In this document: piece after piece, positions 10,612-21,611 of the stretch | Layout: the number at the start of each line of letters is the position of its first letter | Numbering within the stretch: the first letter of the stretch is position 1 | NCBI GenBank assembly: GCA_030323885.1 | Contig: CM059200.1 | Coordinates: 1,697,299-1,761,298, forward strand | DNA from: Branchipolynoe longqiensis | Taxonomy: Eukaryota; Annelida; Polychaeta; Phyllodocida; Polynoidae | Direction: 5' to 3' | Length of the DNA stretch: 64,000 nt | Notes under the pieces: model-generated | What the model was told of the DNA's origin: nothing | The model's input: only the letters and a program-made list of their open reading frames with translations | Databases searched by the model: none | Translations under genes and position numbers: made by a program

Positions 10612-10710
10612 GTATATGTTTAATAAGTCCACCAGTATCTAAGTTAGATATGGCGAATCAAATCTAGATAATTGTGTCGCTTTTCAAAATTTGATGTTTT
10701 TATCGGATTG
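10612..10710 (-). repeat. Dispersed repeat DR4, fragment
   Basis: Reverse complement of the AT-rich repeat seen at 54755-55085 and 62155-62270. Landmarks are TTTAATAAGTCCACCAGTAT and AAATCTAGATAATTGTGTCG. Confidence 0.55.
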
Positions 10711-11170
10711 TGCGTCTTTAATTTAATGAGCAAATACCAACCCCATATTATATATATAAGTGCAGGTTATATTCCCACATCCGCTTCAAGAGACACAAAG
10801 ACAAAGACTAAGTTTGGAAGGCATTTATCTCGCAAAGATGAAGTGAAGTTTTAAATTACAGTTTGTTCACAGTGAATTTACCTCAGTGTCTGTCCAAGTG
10901 TCCACTGATATCCATTGACCTTGAAATCAAAGCCTCCGTGCTGCCCTCTAGAGCTAACCTCAAACCCAAGTTGCCTGTCTGTATGCTAATGAGCAAATAC
11001 TCCTGCCCAGGCGTCTGTGCTTTTATACCGGAATATTACATCGATGCCCACAACTAGGACCTACTGCTGTGAGGGTATAAATGCAGAACCGATTCATCCA
11101 GTGATTATGAAAGTTGCAGAGTTCAAGAAAAGCTGCAAATTTTCGAAACCAAATCACTTAACTAGCTTTT
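10711..11170. other. Mostly unassigned
   Basis: Open frames of 60-64 codons at 10672-10854 and 10863-11057 show no recognisable domain. The last about 75 bases (AGTTCAAGAAAAGC, ACCAAATCACTTAACTAGC) resemble DR4. Confidence 0.4.
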
Positions 11171-11335
11171 AATCTCATCATCATCATCATCATCATCATG
11201 CTGTCGGTTGTGATGCGACAAAGACTGCTTTCATTACTTGACTGCCGCTCTCCATTTAGCTCTCTGCTGTGAGAGTGATGTCCTTGAGTCGGTCTTAATG
11301 TCTCTCAGCTTCAGGTTTTAATCTACACATACAAC
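11171..11335 (+). repeat. Dispersed repeat DR2 with (ATC)n run, copy 1
   Basis: A (TCA)n run followed by TGCTGTCGGTTGTGATGCGA, CAAAGACTGCTTTCATTACT and TTTAGCTCTCTGCTGTGAGA. Other copies are at 11372-11460, 38664-38770 and, inverted, 59588-59733. Class unknown. Confidence 0.75.
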
Positions 11336-11371
11336 TTAGATGCAGGTATACTTGTTAAGTATTTGTTGCTA

Positions 11372-11460
11372 TCATCATGATCATGCTGTCGGTCGCAATG
11401 CGACAAAGACTGCTTTTATTTCTTAAGCGCCGCTATTTTGTGCGGTTGTGCATTTCATAA
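11372..11460 (+). repeat. Dispersed repeat DR2, copy 2 (partial)
   Basis: Starts ATCATCATGATCATGCTGTC and follows the DR2 order through GCGACAAAGACTGCTTTTAT, then diverges. Confidence 0.65.
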
Positions 11461-12740
11461 AAGCTGCTTGCAAAGTGTTGAAGTGCTGCTGGCTTTTGCA
11501 AGTTACTAGCAGCACTCTCTCGGGGAGCAAATAGAGGCCTCACACCGGCAAGAACACGTCAAGACAGGCGCAAACTATTTGTCCCTGCAGTGGCTGGTCG
11601 GAAGATGTTGATAGTTCCATTCATCACCGACCTTAATGCTGCCACAGAAACATGGTTTTCTGTTAGGGTTTGCTCCCTTAGCCTTTGGTTCTATCAAGTA
11701 CATGTACACCACAAGGCAGTAGTTTATAACTTTGCAAGGCAGGGGCTATATAAGGCCATATTAAGCCAATTTAATTGAAGCGGTTACTATTGAAGGCTAT
11801 GAGGTCAGAGGTTTGTCAACCATGCCACAATTAATTTTGCAGATATAAACTTCAAATATCTTCAAAGGGAGCCACTTTGAATGAAGTTTACTTCAAGCTA
11901 ATCTAAGATACAATATATATTCCATTGATTAAACATGTTGGCTGCAGGCTAACATGGGTAATTTGCACACAAGGATGTGTTCTATTTTTAGTTTTCCTGT
12001 TGCTTCCCAGTACTCCTAGCCCTCACTTCGCTGCTGGACGGTCTTTGCTCAACACCTCTCACCCACCCTCCCACCCACGATTAGTGGTGTGAGTGCTGCT
12101 CAGAATTGCCATCTCGTTCTCTACTGAACTGCTCGAATGAAATCTGACTCAATTCTCACGCTGCTCTGAACTGCTCAGGATATGGTCTCTGCACCTAGTC
12201 CTCAACTTGACTGCTAGCTGATCCGTCAGCCCAGATTAATTTCTTATTTAAATTCCAAATAAACTTAACTTAAGCTATGCTATGCCTTCTCTCCTTAATA
12301 GTACGAGTATGTGAATTAACATGTGTATCTCAGAAAATAATAGAAACTCAAAACCATCGGAATATGCAACTTCAAATTATTCGTAGCTGTCATTCGTAGC
12401 TATTCAGAATGAATTGTCATAAAACATTGCCCCATTTAGCTATCCAGCTATATTGATCTATACAATGGTTAAACTACTGTATATATGTCCCAAATAGATG
12501 TGCACTGCGCTAGTGCAGACACATGAATGCGCGTCTATTCAAAGTTAACAAATTTCATGGATTTGTTTTTGTTGTGCCTCTGAAATAAAGTGGGATTGTC
12601 TTATTTATGTCCATTCAGTCTGAATATGATCGTACATTTGAGGGTGCATTCAATCTTAAAATGGGGGTGTGTGCTTCTATTGTGTAGCGTGCTTCAATTG
12701 GGACATATACAGTATGTAGGATTGCCATCTATCTCTCTCT
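11461..12740. other. No gene recognised; possible DR4 relic at 11770-11900
   Basis: The stretch with CTTCAAATATCTTCAAAGGG and GCCACTTTGAATGAAGT resembles the middle of DR4 at 54.9 kb. The remainder shows nothing assignable. Confidence 0.4.
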
Positions 12741-12745
12741 ATATA

Positions 12746-12923
12746 CAGTAACACCTCTCTAAATCGACCGATCATGGGACCGACTTTAAGTGGTCCATTT
12801 AGGGAGGTGATCTGTGTAGAGAGTTTGAATATCCTTACAATGGTATTGTTGGGACCCAAATAAAGCGATTGATATAGGGGAGTGGTCGATCTCTGGAGGG
12901 GTCGGTATAGAGAGGTTTTCATG
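12746..12923. mobile_element. pogo/Tigger-like MITE, copy 1
   Basis: Flanked by TA on both sides (12744-12745, 12924-12925). Ends CAGTAACACCTCTCTAAATC and, on the other strand, CATGAAAACCTCTCTATACC. CAGTNNNACCTC termini with TA duplication are typical of pogo-group Tc1/mariner MITEs (family knowledge). At 178 bp it is too short to code. Confidence 0.8.
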
Positions 12924-12925
12924 TA

Positions 12926-13280
12926 TAGATATATGTACTATATTATGTATTATGTGTATATAAATAACGGCAGTCCTTAATGTTTCACTCTAACCACCTT
13001 AACTTCCATGTTATCCACTGCGAAGCGGGCATTCTCTACTCCCCCGCCTCCTATATGCCGTGAGCCAACTGTCACTAGGCTCACTTAAAAAATATATATA
13101 TATATACACATATATAAGATTACCTCATGGGTTAACCTTTGTGTATATCAGCATAACTGGATAGTTAATGGACAATGCAGTATGACTATACCATACATAT
13201 ACTCCACTTTGGCCATATATATATACATATATATTCTGCAGGAGCAAGCCCTCGAACACCCCTATGGGGTGCGTATGTGG

Positions 13281-13322
<42 letters not shown>
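12926..13322. repeat. AT microsatellites in unassigned sequence
   Basis: (TA)n at about 13091-13110 and a long (AT)n at 13283-13322 next to a DR3 copy. CpG-containing unassigned sequence lies between. Open frames here encode Tyr-Ile runs from the microsatellite. Confidence 0.7.
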
Positions 13323-13325
<3 letters not shown>

Positions 13326-13456
13326 ACGGTACAGTGAGTGTATGTAGGGGGGGGGCAGTGATGCGTACACAGACGGGTGGCGCCTCCCAACGGTTCTGAG
13401 TGCGAGTAGGATGAAAGTTATTATACTCGTAAAATGGCTTATACAGCATGTACTTA
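13323..13456 (-). repeat. Dispersed repeat DR3, copy 2
   Basis: Landmarks CGGTACAGTGAGTG, TGGCGCC and TTATTATACTCGTAAAATGG, TTATACAGCATG match DR3 at 44400-44612. It abuts a long (AT)n run. Confidence 0.7.
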
Positions 13457-13458
13457 TC

Positions 13459-13661
13459 CAAGTAAAACCTCTCTAACTGACCATCTGCACAGACAGACCA
13501 CTCCCCTATATCGATCCCTTTATTTGAGTCCTAAGCGATCGCCCATAGAATAACATAGTACAGTAATGATGAAAAGAATCCCTGAAGCAACCACCTCCCT
13601 AAATGAACTATTTAAAGTCGGTCCCATGGTCGGTCGACTTAGAGTTAGAGAGGGTTTACTG
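13459..13661. mobile_element. pogo/Tigger-like MITE, copy 2
   Basis: Starts AGTAAAACCTCTCTAACTGA and ends, on the other strand, CAGTAAACCCTCTCTAACTC; TA follows the right end. Internally related to the 12746 copy (ACCACTCCCCTATATCGATC, GTCGGTCCCATGGTCGGTCG), in the opposite orientation. Confidence 0.8.
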
Positions 13662-13782
13662 TACATGTATACATACATTATGCTACATGTTCTGTACCAT
13701 CACATTCAATATTCCTGACCCTTTAATGGAAACAGATGCCCGAGTTGCCAGTTAGTATATGAGTCATAGGTTAGCAGACTAA

Positions 13783-14105
13783 AGCTGGGATTCCTTACAC
13801 GCAGTATGCGGCATGTGAATGCGAATGTGGCATGCGGCATGCAAATAGGTTGGGTCCTTACACCCACACCCAAACCCACACCCACACATAGTGTCAGGTT
13901 TCTCTATCACTGTTTTCTATGGCAAACACAGCAGCATTCGCAATCGCATGCCGCACCGATGGCTACATGGACTGATTCAGTTGCCGCATTCGCATTCGCA
14001 TTCGCATTCGCATTCGCATGCATGGAATCACCCCCATTGACTTAGATGCTTTTATACTTGTTGCCGCATTCGCATGCCACATACCGCGTGTAAGGAATGT
14101 AGCCT
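13783..14105. mobile_element. Inverted-repeat element, word GCATTCGC
   Basis: Ends AGCTGGGATTCCTTACACGC and, on the other strand, AGGCTACATTCCTTACACGC, with similarity continuing (TATGYGGCATGYGAATGCG) to about 40 bp. The interior repeats GCATTCGCATGC in both orientations, including five tandem CATTCG units at about 13987-14018. The flanks are TAA (left) and TTA (right), so the expected 3-bp duplication is not exact. Confidence 0.8.
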
Positions 14106-14395
14106 TTAGCTTGTACTACATCACACAGGTGGAGTATTTAATAGGGAAGAAAGTGGTCTCTGGCCAAAGAAAACGTGGAAGTCAGACCGAGACCTTGGCG
14201 CCACCTAACGGGATCGGACAGAACCAATCCAAAGCTATAACAAAGCGCATGTAAAGTAGGTCACGACCATGGCGCCATCTAGAAGGTTCCGGCAGAATTA
14301 ATGACAATTTCTGGAGAAACGCTGATATTACCACATAGGATTAGCACTGTCAGGGAATCGCAGGAAAATAGCGGAAGTCAGCTTTAAACTATCTT
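14106..14395 (+). repeat. Dispersed repeat DR6, copy 1
   Basis: GAAAGTGGTCTCTGGCCAAA, GGAAGTCAGACCGAGACCTT and later AGCACTGTCAGGGAATCG recur in the same order, shortened, at 31225-31352. The copy here has an internal near-duplication around TGGCGCCAYCT (14199, 14270). Confidence 0.55.
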
Positions 14396-14529
14396 TATTG
14401 TGAATGTATTTTCAGCCATGTTGAATTCTTTCTTGGTCGGATTTCATGTTCTAGCAACATTTAGGGTGAGATAACATGGAATTCAAACTAACCAATTGCT
14501 GTCATATAATATAATGGCATTTTGTGTAG

Positions 14530-14765
14530 TTAATCGGTATATATATATATAGAAAAAATCCCCAATGCAAGTGATGTATTCAGGGTAGGCAGGTACCGGG
14601 TGCAGCCGGGGGTGGCGCCACCAGTCGCGACATGGAGGAGGCAATACAGTATATTGTGTAATATTAACAATAATTAGCACATAATAATAATCAAAAGGGG
14701 TTAATTCCCTTCCGTGCCTTTATACTCGCATAATGCGTTATACATCACATATATATATATAGAAA
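14530..14765 (-). repeat. Dispersed repeat DR3, copy 3 (diverged)
   Basis: Bordered by TATATATATA on both sides. Shares TGGCGCCACCA and CTTTATACTCGCATAATGCG, TTATACATCA with the other DR3 copies. Confidence 0.55.
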
Positions 14766-15090
14766 TCATGGAGACCCGCAGAAGTGCAGAGGTCTTTCAT
14801 ACTTGATTTAATAACGGGACTACGTCAGATGGGCATGTGTCCACAATATCAGTATCAACTGAGTTCTGGAGATAATTATTAGTTATTAATAGACATAGTA
14901 ACATTATTTATAAATTATGAAAACGAGAGAACATCTGTCGTAAGACAAACCCCTGGTAATACATAGATATCCGGAAGCGATGCCTGGTGTGTAGATGACA
15001 GGCGTAATGCACTGTCTCACTGGTGCATCGGCTTTCAGCTAATTAGTCACAGCAAATAGGTGTTAATTAGGTAAGGAGGTGGCATTAGCA
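14766..15090. other. Unassigned sequence
   Basis: No gene or repeat recognised. Confidence 0.5.
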
Positions 15091-15094
15091 ACTA

Positions 15095-16690
15095 CCTGAT
15101 ACAGTGAGAAGAGCACTCAGAGTAAGAAGTGCAGCTCAGAGTAAGAAGAACACTCAGAGTAAGAAGTGCAGCTTAGTGTAATGAGAGCACTTAGAGTAAG
15201 AAGTGCAGCTTAGTGTACGAAGAACACACAGAGTAAGAAGTGCAGCTTAGTGTAAGAAGAGCACTCAGAGTAAGAAGTGCATCTTAGTGTAAGAAGAACA
15301 CTCAGAGTAACACTTAGTGTAAGAAGAACACTCAGAGTAAGAAATGCCGCTCAGTGTAACAAGTGCACTCAGAGTAATAAGTGCAGCTCAATGTAAGAAG
15401 AGCACTCAGAGTAAGAAGTGCAGCTCAGTATAAGAAGAGCACTCAAAGTAAGAATTGCAGCTCAGTGTACGAAGAACATGCAGAGTAAGAAGTGCAGATC
15501 AATGTAAGAAGAGCACTCAGAGTAAGAAGTGCAATTCATTGTAATAAGTGCAATTCAGTGTAAGCAGTGCAGGTCAGTGTAAGAACAGCACTCACAAGTG
15601 CAGCTCAGTGTAAGAAGAGCACTCGGATTAAGAAGTGCAGCTCAGTTTAAGAAGAACACTCAGAGTAAGAGGTGCAGTTCAGCATAAGAAGAACACTCAG
15701 AGTAAGAAGTGCAGCTCAGAGTAAGAAGAACACTCATAGTAAGAAGTGCAGCTCAGAGTAAGAAGAACACTCACAAGTGCACCTCAGTGTAAGAAGAACA
15801 TTCAGAGTAAGAATTGCAGCTCAGTGTAAGAAGAGCACTCATACTATGAAGTGCACCTCAGTGTAAGAAGTGCATCTCAGAGAAAGAAGGGCAACTCAAT
15901 GTAAGAAGTGCAGCTCAGAGTAACAAGTGCAGCTCACAGTATGAAGTGTAGCTCACAGTAAGAAGTGTAGCTAAGAGTAAGAAGTGTCGCTATGAGTAAG
16001 AAGGGTAGCTAAGAGTATGACATGTAGCTAAGAGTAAGAAGTATAGCTAAGAGTAAGAAGTGTCCCTACGAGTAAGAAGGGTAGCTAAAGGTAAGAAGTG
16101 TAGCTAAGAGTAAGATATGTAGCTAAGAGTAAGAAGGGTAGCTAAGAGTAAGAAGTATAGCTAAGAGTAAGAAGTGTCCCTATGAGTAAGAAGGGTAGGT
16201 GAGGGTAAGAAGTGTAGCTAAGAGTAAGATATGTAGCTAAGAGTAAGAAGGGTGGCTAAGAGTAGGACATGTAGCTAGGAGTAAGAATTGTAGCTAAGAG
16301 TAAGCAGTGCAACTAAGAGTAAGAAGGGTAGCTCATAGTAAGATGTGTAGCTAAGAGTAAGAAGTGTAGCTAAGAGTAATAAGTGTAGCTAAGATTAAGA
16401 AGTGTAGCTAAGAGTAAGTAGTGTAGCTAAGATTAAGAAGCATAGCTAAGAGTCAGACGTGTAGCTAAGAGTAAGAAGGGTAGCTAAGATTAAGACATGT
16501 CCCTATGAATGAGAAGGGTAGCTAAGAGTAAGAAGTGTAGCTAAGAGTAAGAAGTGCAGCACAGAGCAAGAAGTGTAGCTCTGAGTAACAAGTGTCACTC
16601 AAAGTACCAAATGCAACTCACTGTAACAAGTGCAAATGTAGATCATTTTACTCAGTACCAAATGTAGATCATTTTACCCAGTGCAGCTCT
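15095..16690. repeat. Satellite of about 20-bp units (AGTAAGAAGTGCAGCTCAG)
   Basis: About 80 diverged units. The first half alternates two unit types (GTGCAGCTCAGTGTAAGAAG and AGCACTCAGAGTAAGAAG), giving a dimer of about 40 bp. From about 15930 the array shifts to a monomer GTGTAGCTAAGAGTAAGA, which degrades by 16.6 kb. Confidence 0.9.
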
Positions 16691-17180
16691 GAGTACCGAT
16701 TGATTGATTGATCGATTGGTGTTGCTTTACGCCACTCTGAATATCAAGTACAACCTTGATCTGGTACAATTTCACCAAATTCTAGATTCTAGATTCAAAA
16801 AGTATTGTATTTATTACCTGCATTTAGTAAAACCGGTATATAAAACCACAACAATTCGATGTTGTATTTGTAAACAAAATAAAATGGCAATGTTCTGTCT
16901 AAGTAGTTGTGCGCAACCTGTACAACTGACACTGCCCTAAGATGTCCACAGCGGGTATACGGGATGAGTGGCGCCACCTGGTGTAGTTCTAGGGCACTAA
17001 CAATTGATGGACACTTGTCTCCCTCCCAAGGGTTGACTCCACCATGTTACTTGATGTAGAAAGAAACAAAATGGATATGACTGCTGGAGCTTCTCTACAT
17101 AGCCAGCATCATGATCCAGTATGCCACTGACTCTTATTATTCTGCTACCTTGCAAACCAGTCCGTGCCATATCCTATTAA
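16691..17180. other. Unassigned, with a retroelement-tail-like stretch at 16698-16745
   Basis: TGATTGATTGATCGATTGG followed by TGTTGCTTTACGCCACTC resembles 19333-19375; both may be 3' ends of a non-LTR element. The rest is unassigned. Confidence 0.35.
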
Positions 17181-17184
17181 CGCT

Positions 17185-17302
17185 GAGTGCCAGGCTAGGT
17201 AGCGACAAGTATAAATTTGGTAAGTCATTGGTTTGAGTAGCTAAGGGTTCTAACTCACGCTGTCATGCGCAGGAATGCAGCCAGCGCTCTTATTGATTCA
17301 GC
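17185..17302 (-). repeat. SINE-A fragment (head side)
   Basis: From GAGTGCCAGGCTAGGTAGCG through AAGTCATTGGTTTGA to CAGCCATCCCGTC, the reverse complement of the SINE-A head and first body segment. Confidence 0.75.
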
Positions 17303-17860
17303 CATCCCGTCAAGTGTCAGGCGCGGCGTGCGGAGTGGGGGGGGTGGGGGGGGGGGAGGCGGGGGGATGGGGGGAGGGAGCGAACAATGAACTAATCCGA
17401 TTAGCAAAGACTGGCAGAGTGCAGCTTCCTACGCATATATTCTCTTCTTTGTTAATTACCGGGTGATTAGGTAGAGGAGTGTGCTTTGATCCAGTGTGCA
17501 GTTTTTCAATAGTTAAATAAAAACACTGCAACTCCAAGGCAATAATACAAAAACATTATTTTGATGTGTACAAATTGATATAAGAGTGGCTGGATGATAA
17601 AAGAAATAGTACCTTACTTCATGCTTTCACTAAGTTTCAGTACCATACACAGCTGGTTCGAATATCCTACTTTTACTACAGGTACCGTAGTAAATATCTG
17701 GCAAGCTTGTGACCGGAAGTGGCCAGTATTTCTGGATTTCCGTCGATTTTTTAGACAGCTTAAATGCATACTTCAAAAGAAATATGTTTAAACAATAAAA
17801 AGTAAAGAATTAAAATGTTTTGAACCAGTTTAACATCTAGCTGGGTTTCTATTCCTATTC
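17303..17860. other. G-run, then unassigned sequence
   Basis: A G-rich run (17331-17385) immediately follows the SINE fragment. No gene recognised to 17860. Confidence 0.5.
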
Positions 17861-17861
17861 T

Positions 17862-18016
17862 AGTAATGCCAAGTGCAGGGATAGGTCGCGACAAGTATAA
17901 CTCTTCAAATCATTGGTTTGACTCAAGCAAGGTTCAAACCTGGGGCTTCCATGAGTGTCTACCTTCTACCAAAACAGGAAGCGGATGCTCAACTCATTCG
18001 GCCATCCCGTCTGACA
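17862..18016 (-). repeat. SINE-A fragment (head side)
   Basis: From CTAGTAATGCCAAGTGCAGG through ATTGGTTTGACTCAAGCAAG to TCGGCCATCCCGTC. Confidence 0.75.
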
Positions 18017-18081
18017 ATTGCTAATTTGAAAACACTCGTGTAATAACACTACAACCCTCATCTTGCATCAATGTGAATAAA

Positions 18082-18128
18082 GGTGGGCCTTTGAGATCTA
18101 CATGGTGGGCCTTTGAGATCTACATGTT
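18082..18128. repeat. 23-bp tandem duplication
   Basis: GGTGGGCCTTTGAGATCTAC followed by ATG occurs twice in a row, identical. It is recent or under exchange. Confidence 0.85.
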
Positions 18129-18470
18129 ACTCCAACCTAGATCCAATTTGAATGCAGTGGAAATGTATGTGGGCAAAGCTGGGAGTCTTCTTAGAAGGTC
18201 ATTACCGGAACTAAGAAGCAACATCCGAGGTGCTGTGTCGGGACGTCTCTGAAGTGTATTTTCAGTAATTACCCAAGATGTGCTTTTACGTGGTCCGTGC
18301 TTTGCAGGCAAAATGCTTCCCGCCTCTTTGAGCCTCATTGAATGCACTGTTCCATCCTGGCTAACTAAATGTTGTCTGAGGCCAGTCTCCGCTGGTCTAG
18401 TGTAACATAATAGACCTTTGCCGCAGAGCATGCACAATGAACTGCCACCTACAACCTTATGCAACCTTAT
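18129..18470 (-). other. Unrecognised 114-codon ORF with a satellite-like monomer
   Basis: The open frame 18120-18464 on the minus strand has no domain I recognise. Its 5' part (18405-18470) overlaps a stretch (AATAGACCTTTGCCGCAGAG, CATGCACAATGAACTGCCAC) that resembles one unit of the 85-bp satellite at 55-57.7 kb. It is therefore more likely repeat-derived than a gene. Confidence 0.4.
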
Positions 18471-18739
18471 TATAAAAAGGTTCTATCTGACAAAATGGTG
18501 CTTTTGAGATAATGAAGACTGAAGCTGTGTAACTGCATGATAGAATAGCGGGTAGAACAATATTATTTTTAATATATCTCAGCGAAAAATACCAGTTGAG
18601 AAATAGTTGTGTAACTGCATGATAGCCTTTTGTGGATAGAACATTTTTATATCCATAACACCACTTCGGTCACTTTAGCATATAGAACCTTTTTATAGTA
18701 AGGTCACGATTTAGTTATTGCGGTCAGAAGGCAGGGTTG

Positions 18740-18885
18740 TTGGTGGGAAATGTCTATGAGACCTTATCCACCAAGCATGCTGCACAGTGAGTGGCTGCCT
18801 ACATTAATTTGTAAACTGGCATCAGAAGGCGCGTTTGTAGTGGACATTTTCTATTAGACCTTTTTCACAGCCAGGAATGCTTACA
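18740..18885 (+). repeat. Dispersed relative of the 85-bp satellite
   Basis: TGAGACCTTATCCACCAAGC, ATGCTGCACAGTGAGTGGCT and later TAGACCTTTTTCACAG follow the order of the satellite unit at 55155-57745. It is single-copy here, so it may be an ancestral monomer. Confidence 0.65.
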
Positions 18886-18894
18886 AGGTTAAAT

Positions 18895-19010
18895 ACACTT
18901 CGTTTGTTGTCGTTTTAAATCTGTTTATTCTGCTGAATAAGTCTTTTGTCAGTGGCGAAGCACTGGTCTTACAGCCATTTTTCAATTCAAGGTTATTTAC
19001 ACAAAAGTTA
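18895..19010 (-). repeat. Dispersed repeat DR5, copy 1
   Basis: CTGAATAAGTCTTTTGTCAG, GAAGCACTGGTCTTACAGCC and TTCAATTCAAGG are the reverse complement of 54175-54262. A shorter relative is at 60210-60290. Confidence 0.6.
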
Positions 19011-19557
19011 ATATATAGAATAAGGTATACAATAACTGTGGAACAGTTTAATGTCTTCTAATAAGCCGAAATACAATAGTAGTATTGGTACTCATTAAAA
19101 TAGGTCTGTATAACACTGAAATTACACCAACCAGCCACCCAGGTTATTACAAGTGTCCAGGTGCATATCAAATCTGTTTGCTGCATGTAACACAATGGAA
19201 TTCTGTAACCCAAAAGTTCCAAAGCAATATACTAACAGTAGTGACATATAACTAAATCAATATTAGTCGGATCAATATGAGTATTTACATGGTATTTAGA
19301 ATGTACGCAGATGTATTCTTCTGTATTCATTTGGTTGATTGATTGATTGGTGGTTGCTTTATGCTGTGTCGGCAGGATAGGCCATATTCACGGTGAGAAA
19401 TGTTTGTTTTTTGTTAAAACCATCGCTTTTACATGTAAAAGCAGACAATCAATTATGTGCCAATAGACACTAATTAAATTAGAAAGCTCACAATCATATA
19501 TTTGTGGTCAGGGAAACAAATTCCCATAGAAAAGGCAAAGTTTTATTAATAATTGAT
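19011..19557. other. Unassigned; possible LINE 3' UTR
   Basis: Lies downstream (minus strand) of the ORF2 C-terminus. GATTGATTGATTGGTGGTTG then CTTTATGCTGTGTCGGCAGG at 19334-19378 looks like a non-LTR tail in the opposite orientation. Confidence 0.35.
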
Positions 19558-19574
19558 AGAATCTATTTAGTAAA

Positions 19575-19874
19575 CTATATGAGGTGGTACAGTCCAGCTG
19601 CCCTCAAAAAGGCTAAAATGTTTTCCTGTTTTACCTTAGTAAAAAGGTCATGCATACTGTCTGTAGTGTAGAACTGCTGGCGCAGGGCCAACAAATCAAC
19701 ACAACTTAGTAAAATGTGTTTGAGTGTCAGCGGGGACTGACACCCAATACATTTAGGGGGAGGTTCCCCCTTGAGCAGAAAAGCATGTGTAAGCCACGAG
19801 TGACCAATAAGGCAGCAGCTAAGGACCACTTGGTCCAGCCGACCTCCGACATGAGTCTGTGGTGGTCTTCCCAC
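19575..19874 (-). pseudogene. Non-LTR retrotransposon ORF2 C-terminus
   Basis: The 99-codon frame encodes IGHSWLTHAFLLKGEPPPKC followed by a CCHC motif, C-x2-C-x7-H-x4-C (CIGCQSPLTLKHILLSC). This 'IGH-x-LTH...PPxCxxC...HIL-x-C' arrangement is the C-terminal domain found after RNase H in I/Nimb-type LINEs (family knowledge). Nothing resembling RNase H or RT is left upstream (19880-20160), so the copy is 5'-truncated or decayed. Confidence 0.75.
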
Positions 19875-20165
19875 AGAGGGTTCAATTTCATTTGGTAAAG
19901 TTGTAGTAAGTATTAATGTAGTGTCTGTTGAGTTGGAGTTAGTTCTGTATGAAATCCAACTGAAACAGGCTTACACTCAGAAGTCAAGACATCTCAAGGT
20001 TGTATCGAAGAAGTTCACTACAATAGAAGGCTCCAATTTAAATGTCTACTTTGACTAATTGTGAATTTGTAGCCATTTCACCAAGCCTTATAAAGCATCT
20101 AATTGCACCTACCCCTTGTCTGCCTAATGACATCGAATGGGCTATTAGATCTCCAAAGCACTATG

Positions 20166-20470
20166 TAGGTTGTTGGAGTTTTACGTCCCGGCAACATCTA
20201 AAGTAATATCAGGACTTGTAACAGTGCGGCGCACTCATGGTGAATTTATAGTGCTGGCCCACTGGGAGACCATGCTATCAGCACCATGACCTCATATCCC
20301 ACTCAGTCACATTATCTTGGAAGTGAGCCAACTATCCTAATAATGCTGAGCGTCTGGCTAGGAAGTGACAAGTATCAATATTTAAGTTATTGGTTTGATG
20401 TGACCAGGGTTCGAACTCATGGGTTCGAATCCCACAATCTACTATAACTCATTTTGCCATCCCGTCTGGT
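20166..20470 (-). repeat. SINE-A, near full length
   Basis: GTTGTTGGAGTTTTACGTCC, CAACATCTAAAGTAATATCA, CACTCATGGTGAATTTATAG, CACCATGACCTCATATCCCA, then the head ending TTTGCCATCCCGTCTGG. Confidence 0.85.
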
Positions 20471-20990
20471 CCGGTTTGGGAACTGATTGGACAGTTTCAA
20501 ATGGTTAATATCAGTAGTTCTAAGTGCAAGCCTGTAGATCTTTCTAGAGTGTGAACATATTTTAAGATATAGTGGATAGTCATGCAAGAAACACGTTGAA
20601 CACGCTAAACACGTGAAAATCAGCTGAGGAGACATTCATGGAATAATTGTGAGTAGAATTTTAGGTTCTGGACATGCCAGAAGGTTGGAGAATTGCCTCA
20701 TATACGTGTATATAATTAAGTTAAATATAATTAATTATATGAGGATAATTGGGCGGAGCCCGCATTGTTAAATTCTTTATATTATTAATCGTGCATGTTA
20801 TTTATTATCTACGTATTGGATCTATTGTGCTATTTGCTGCGGGCCGGAACCCGCCACGCGAGGCTGGCACCAGCACCGCCTCGTCATAGCCAGTCTGAAT
20901 GCGTTAACGTGACACAAGCTACGAATTTTAAACTCGTTTGTATGAGGTCGGGATGTAGATTTGCTCAGTCCAGGGCCTCTTGAAATAAAA
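20471..20990. other. Unassigned sequence
   Basis: Includes an AT-rich palindromic stretch near 20705-20745. No gene recognised. Confidence 0.45.
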
Positions 20991-20997
20991 GTAGACT

Positions 20998-21372
20998 TCC
21001 CACCACACCTCGCATCACCAGCACACACCACCACACACCACCACACACACACCAACACACACCAACACACACACCAGCACACACCAGCCTAAGCACCAAC
21101 CCATACAGCAGCAAGTACACCGATACACAAACAACAAATGCCTAGGTAGATGTCGACACCCACATCAACACACACATCAACATGCACCAACACACACACA
21201 CACGGTCACACATCAATGCACACCAACACACACACCAACACAGACACCAACACACACACCAATACACACACCAAAACACACGCCAACACACACACCAACA
21301 CACACACCAACACCCAAATCAACACACACACCAACACACACCAGCATACATACCAACACCCACAGAAAACCC
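20998..21372. repeat. CA-rich microsatellite/minisatellite
   Basis: Imperfect CACACACCAACA units (mostly 12-14 bp) throughout. The His/Thr/Asn-rich frames are by-products. Confidence 0.9.
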
Positions 21373-21399
21373 ACATAAATGTGTTTACACCAGGTCGGC

Positions 21400-21600
21400 T
21401 CCACTCGGCGTCCGTTCAATCTGGCCTCGCCGCCGCCCGCCTCACGTGGTTAGCATTGCGCAGGCGCACAGGGTGCACGCGGCGCGCGCGCCGTGTACTC
21501 ACTTCCGGTGACGCAGCAGAATTTAATAAATGCCGATTGCAAACCACCCCACTTGACCAAACTGTGGGGATTAATCCGCCTTGATACTCGGCCCGCGGCC
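21400..21600. promoter_or_regulatory. CpG-rich patch with E-box, NRF1 and ETS motifs
   Basis: Contains CACGTG (21443-21448), the NRF1-type site TGCGCAGGCGCA (21457-21468), an alternating GC block GGCGCGCGCGCC and, on the minus strand, CACCGGAAGTGAGTAC (21497-21510 region). In the last, an ETS site overlaps a consensus splice donor GTGAGT (21497-21502). These are marks of a TATA-less CpG promoter. No coding exon could be attached. Confidence 0.4.
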
Positions 21601-21611
21601 ACCACCGTCCC

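Noticed and set aside
15095..16690. Possible CRISPR array
   Set aside because: About 20-bp units adjoin without spacers and the sequence is an animal satellite; no cas genes or prokaryotic context.
18120..18464. 114-codon minus-strand ORF as a gene
   Set aside because: No recognisable domain, and part of it matches the 85-bp satellite monomer; more likely repeat-derived.
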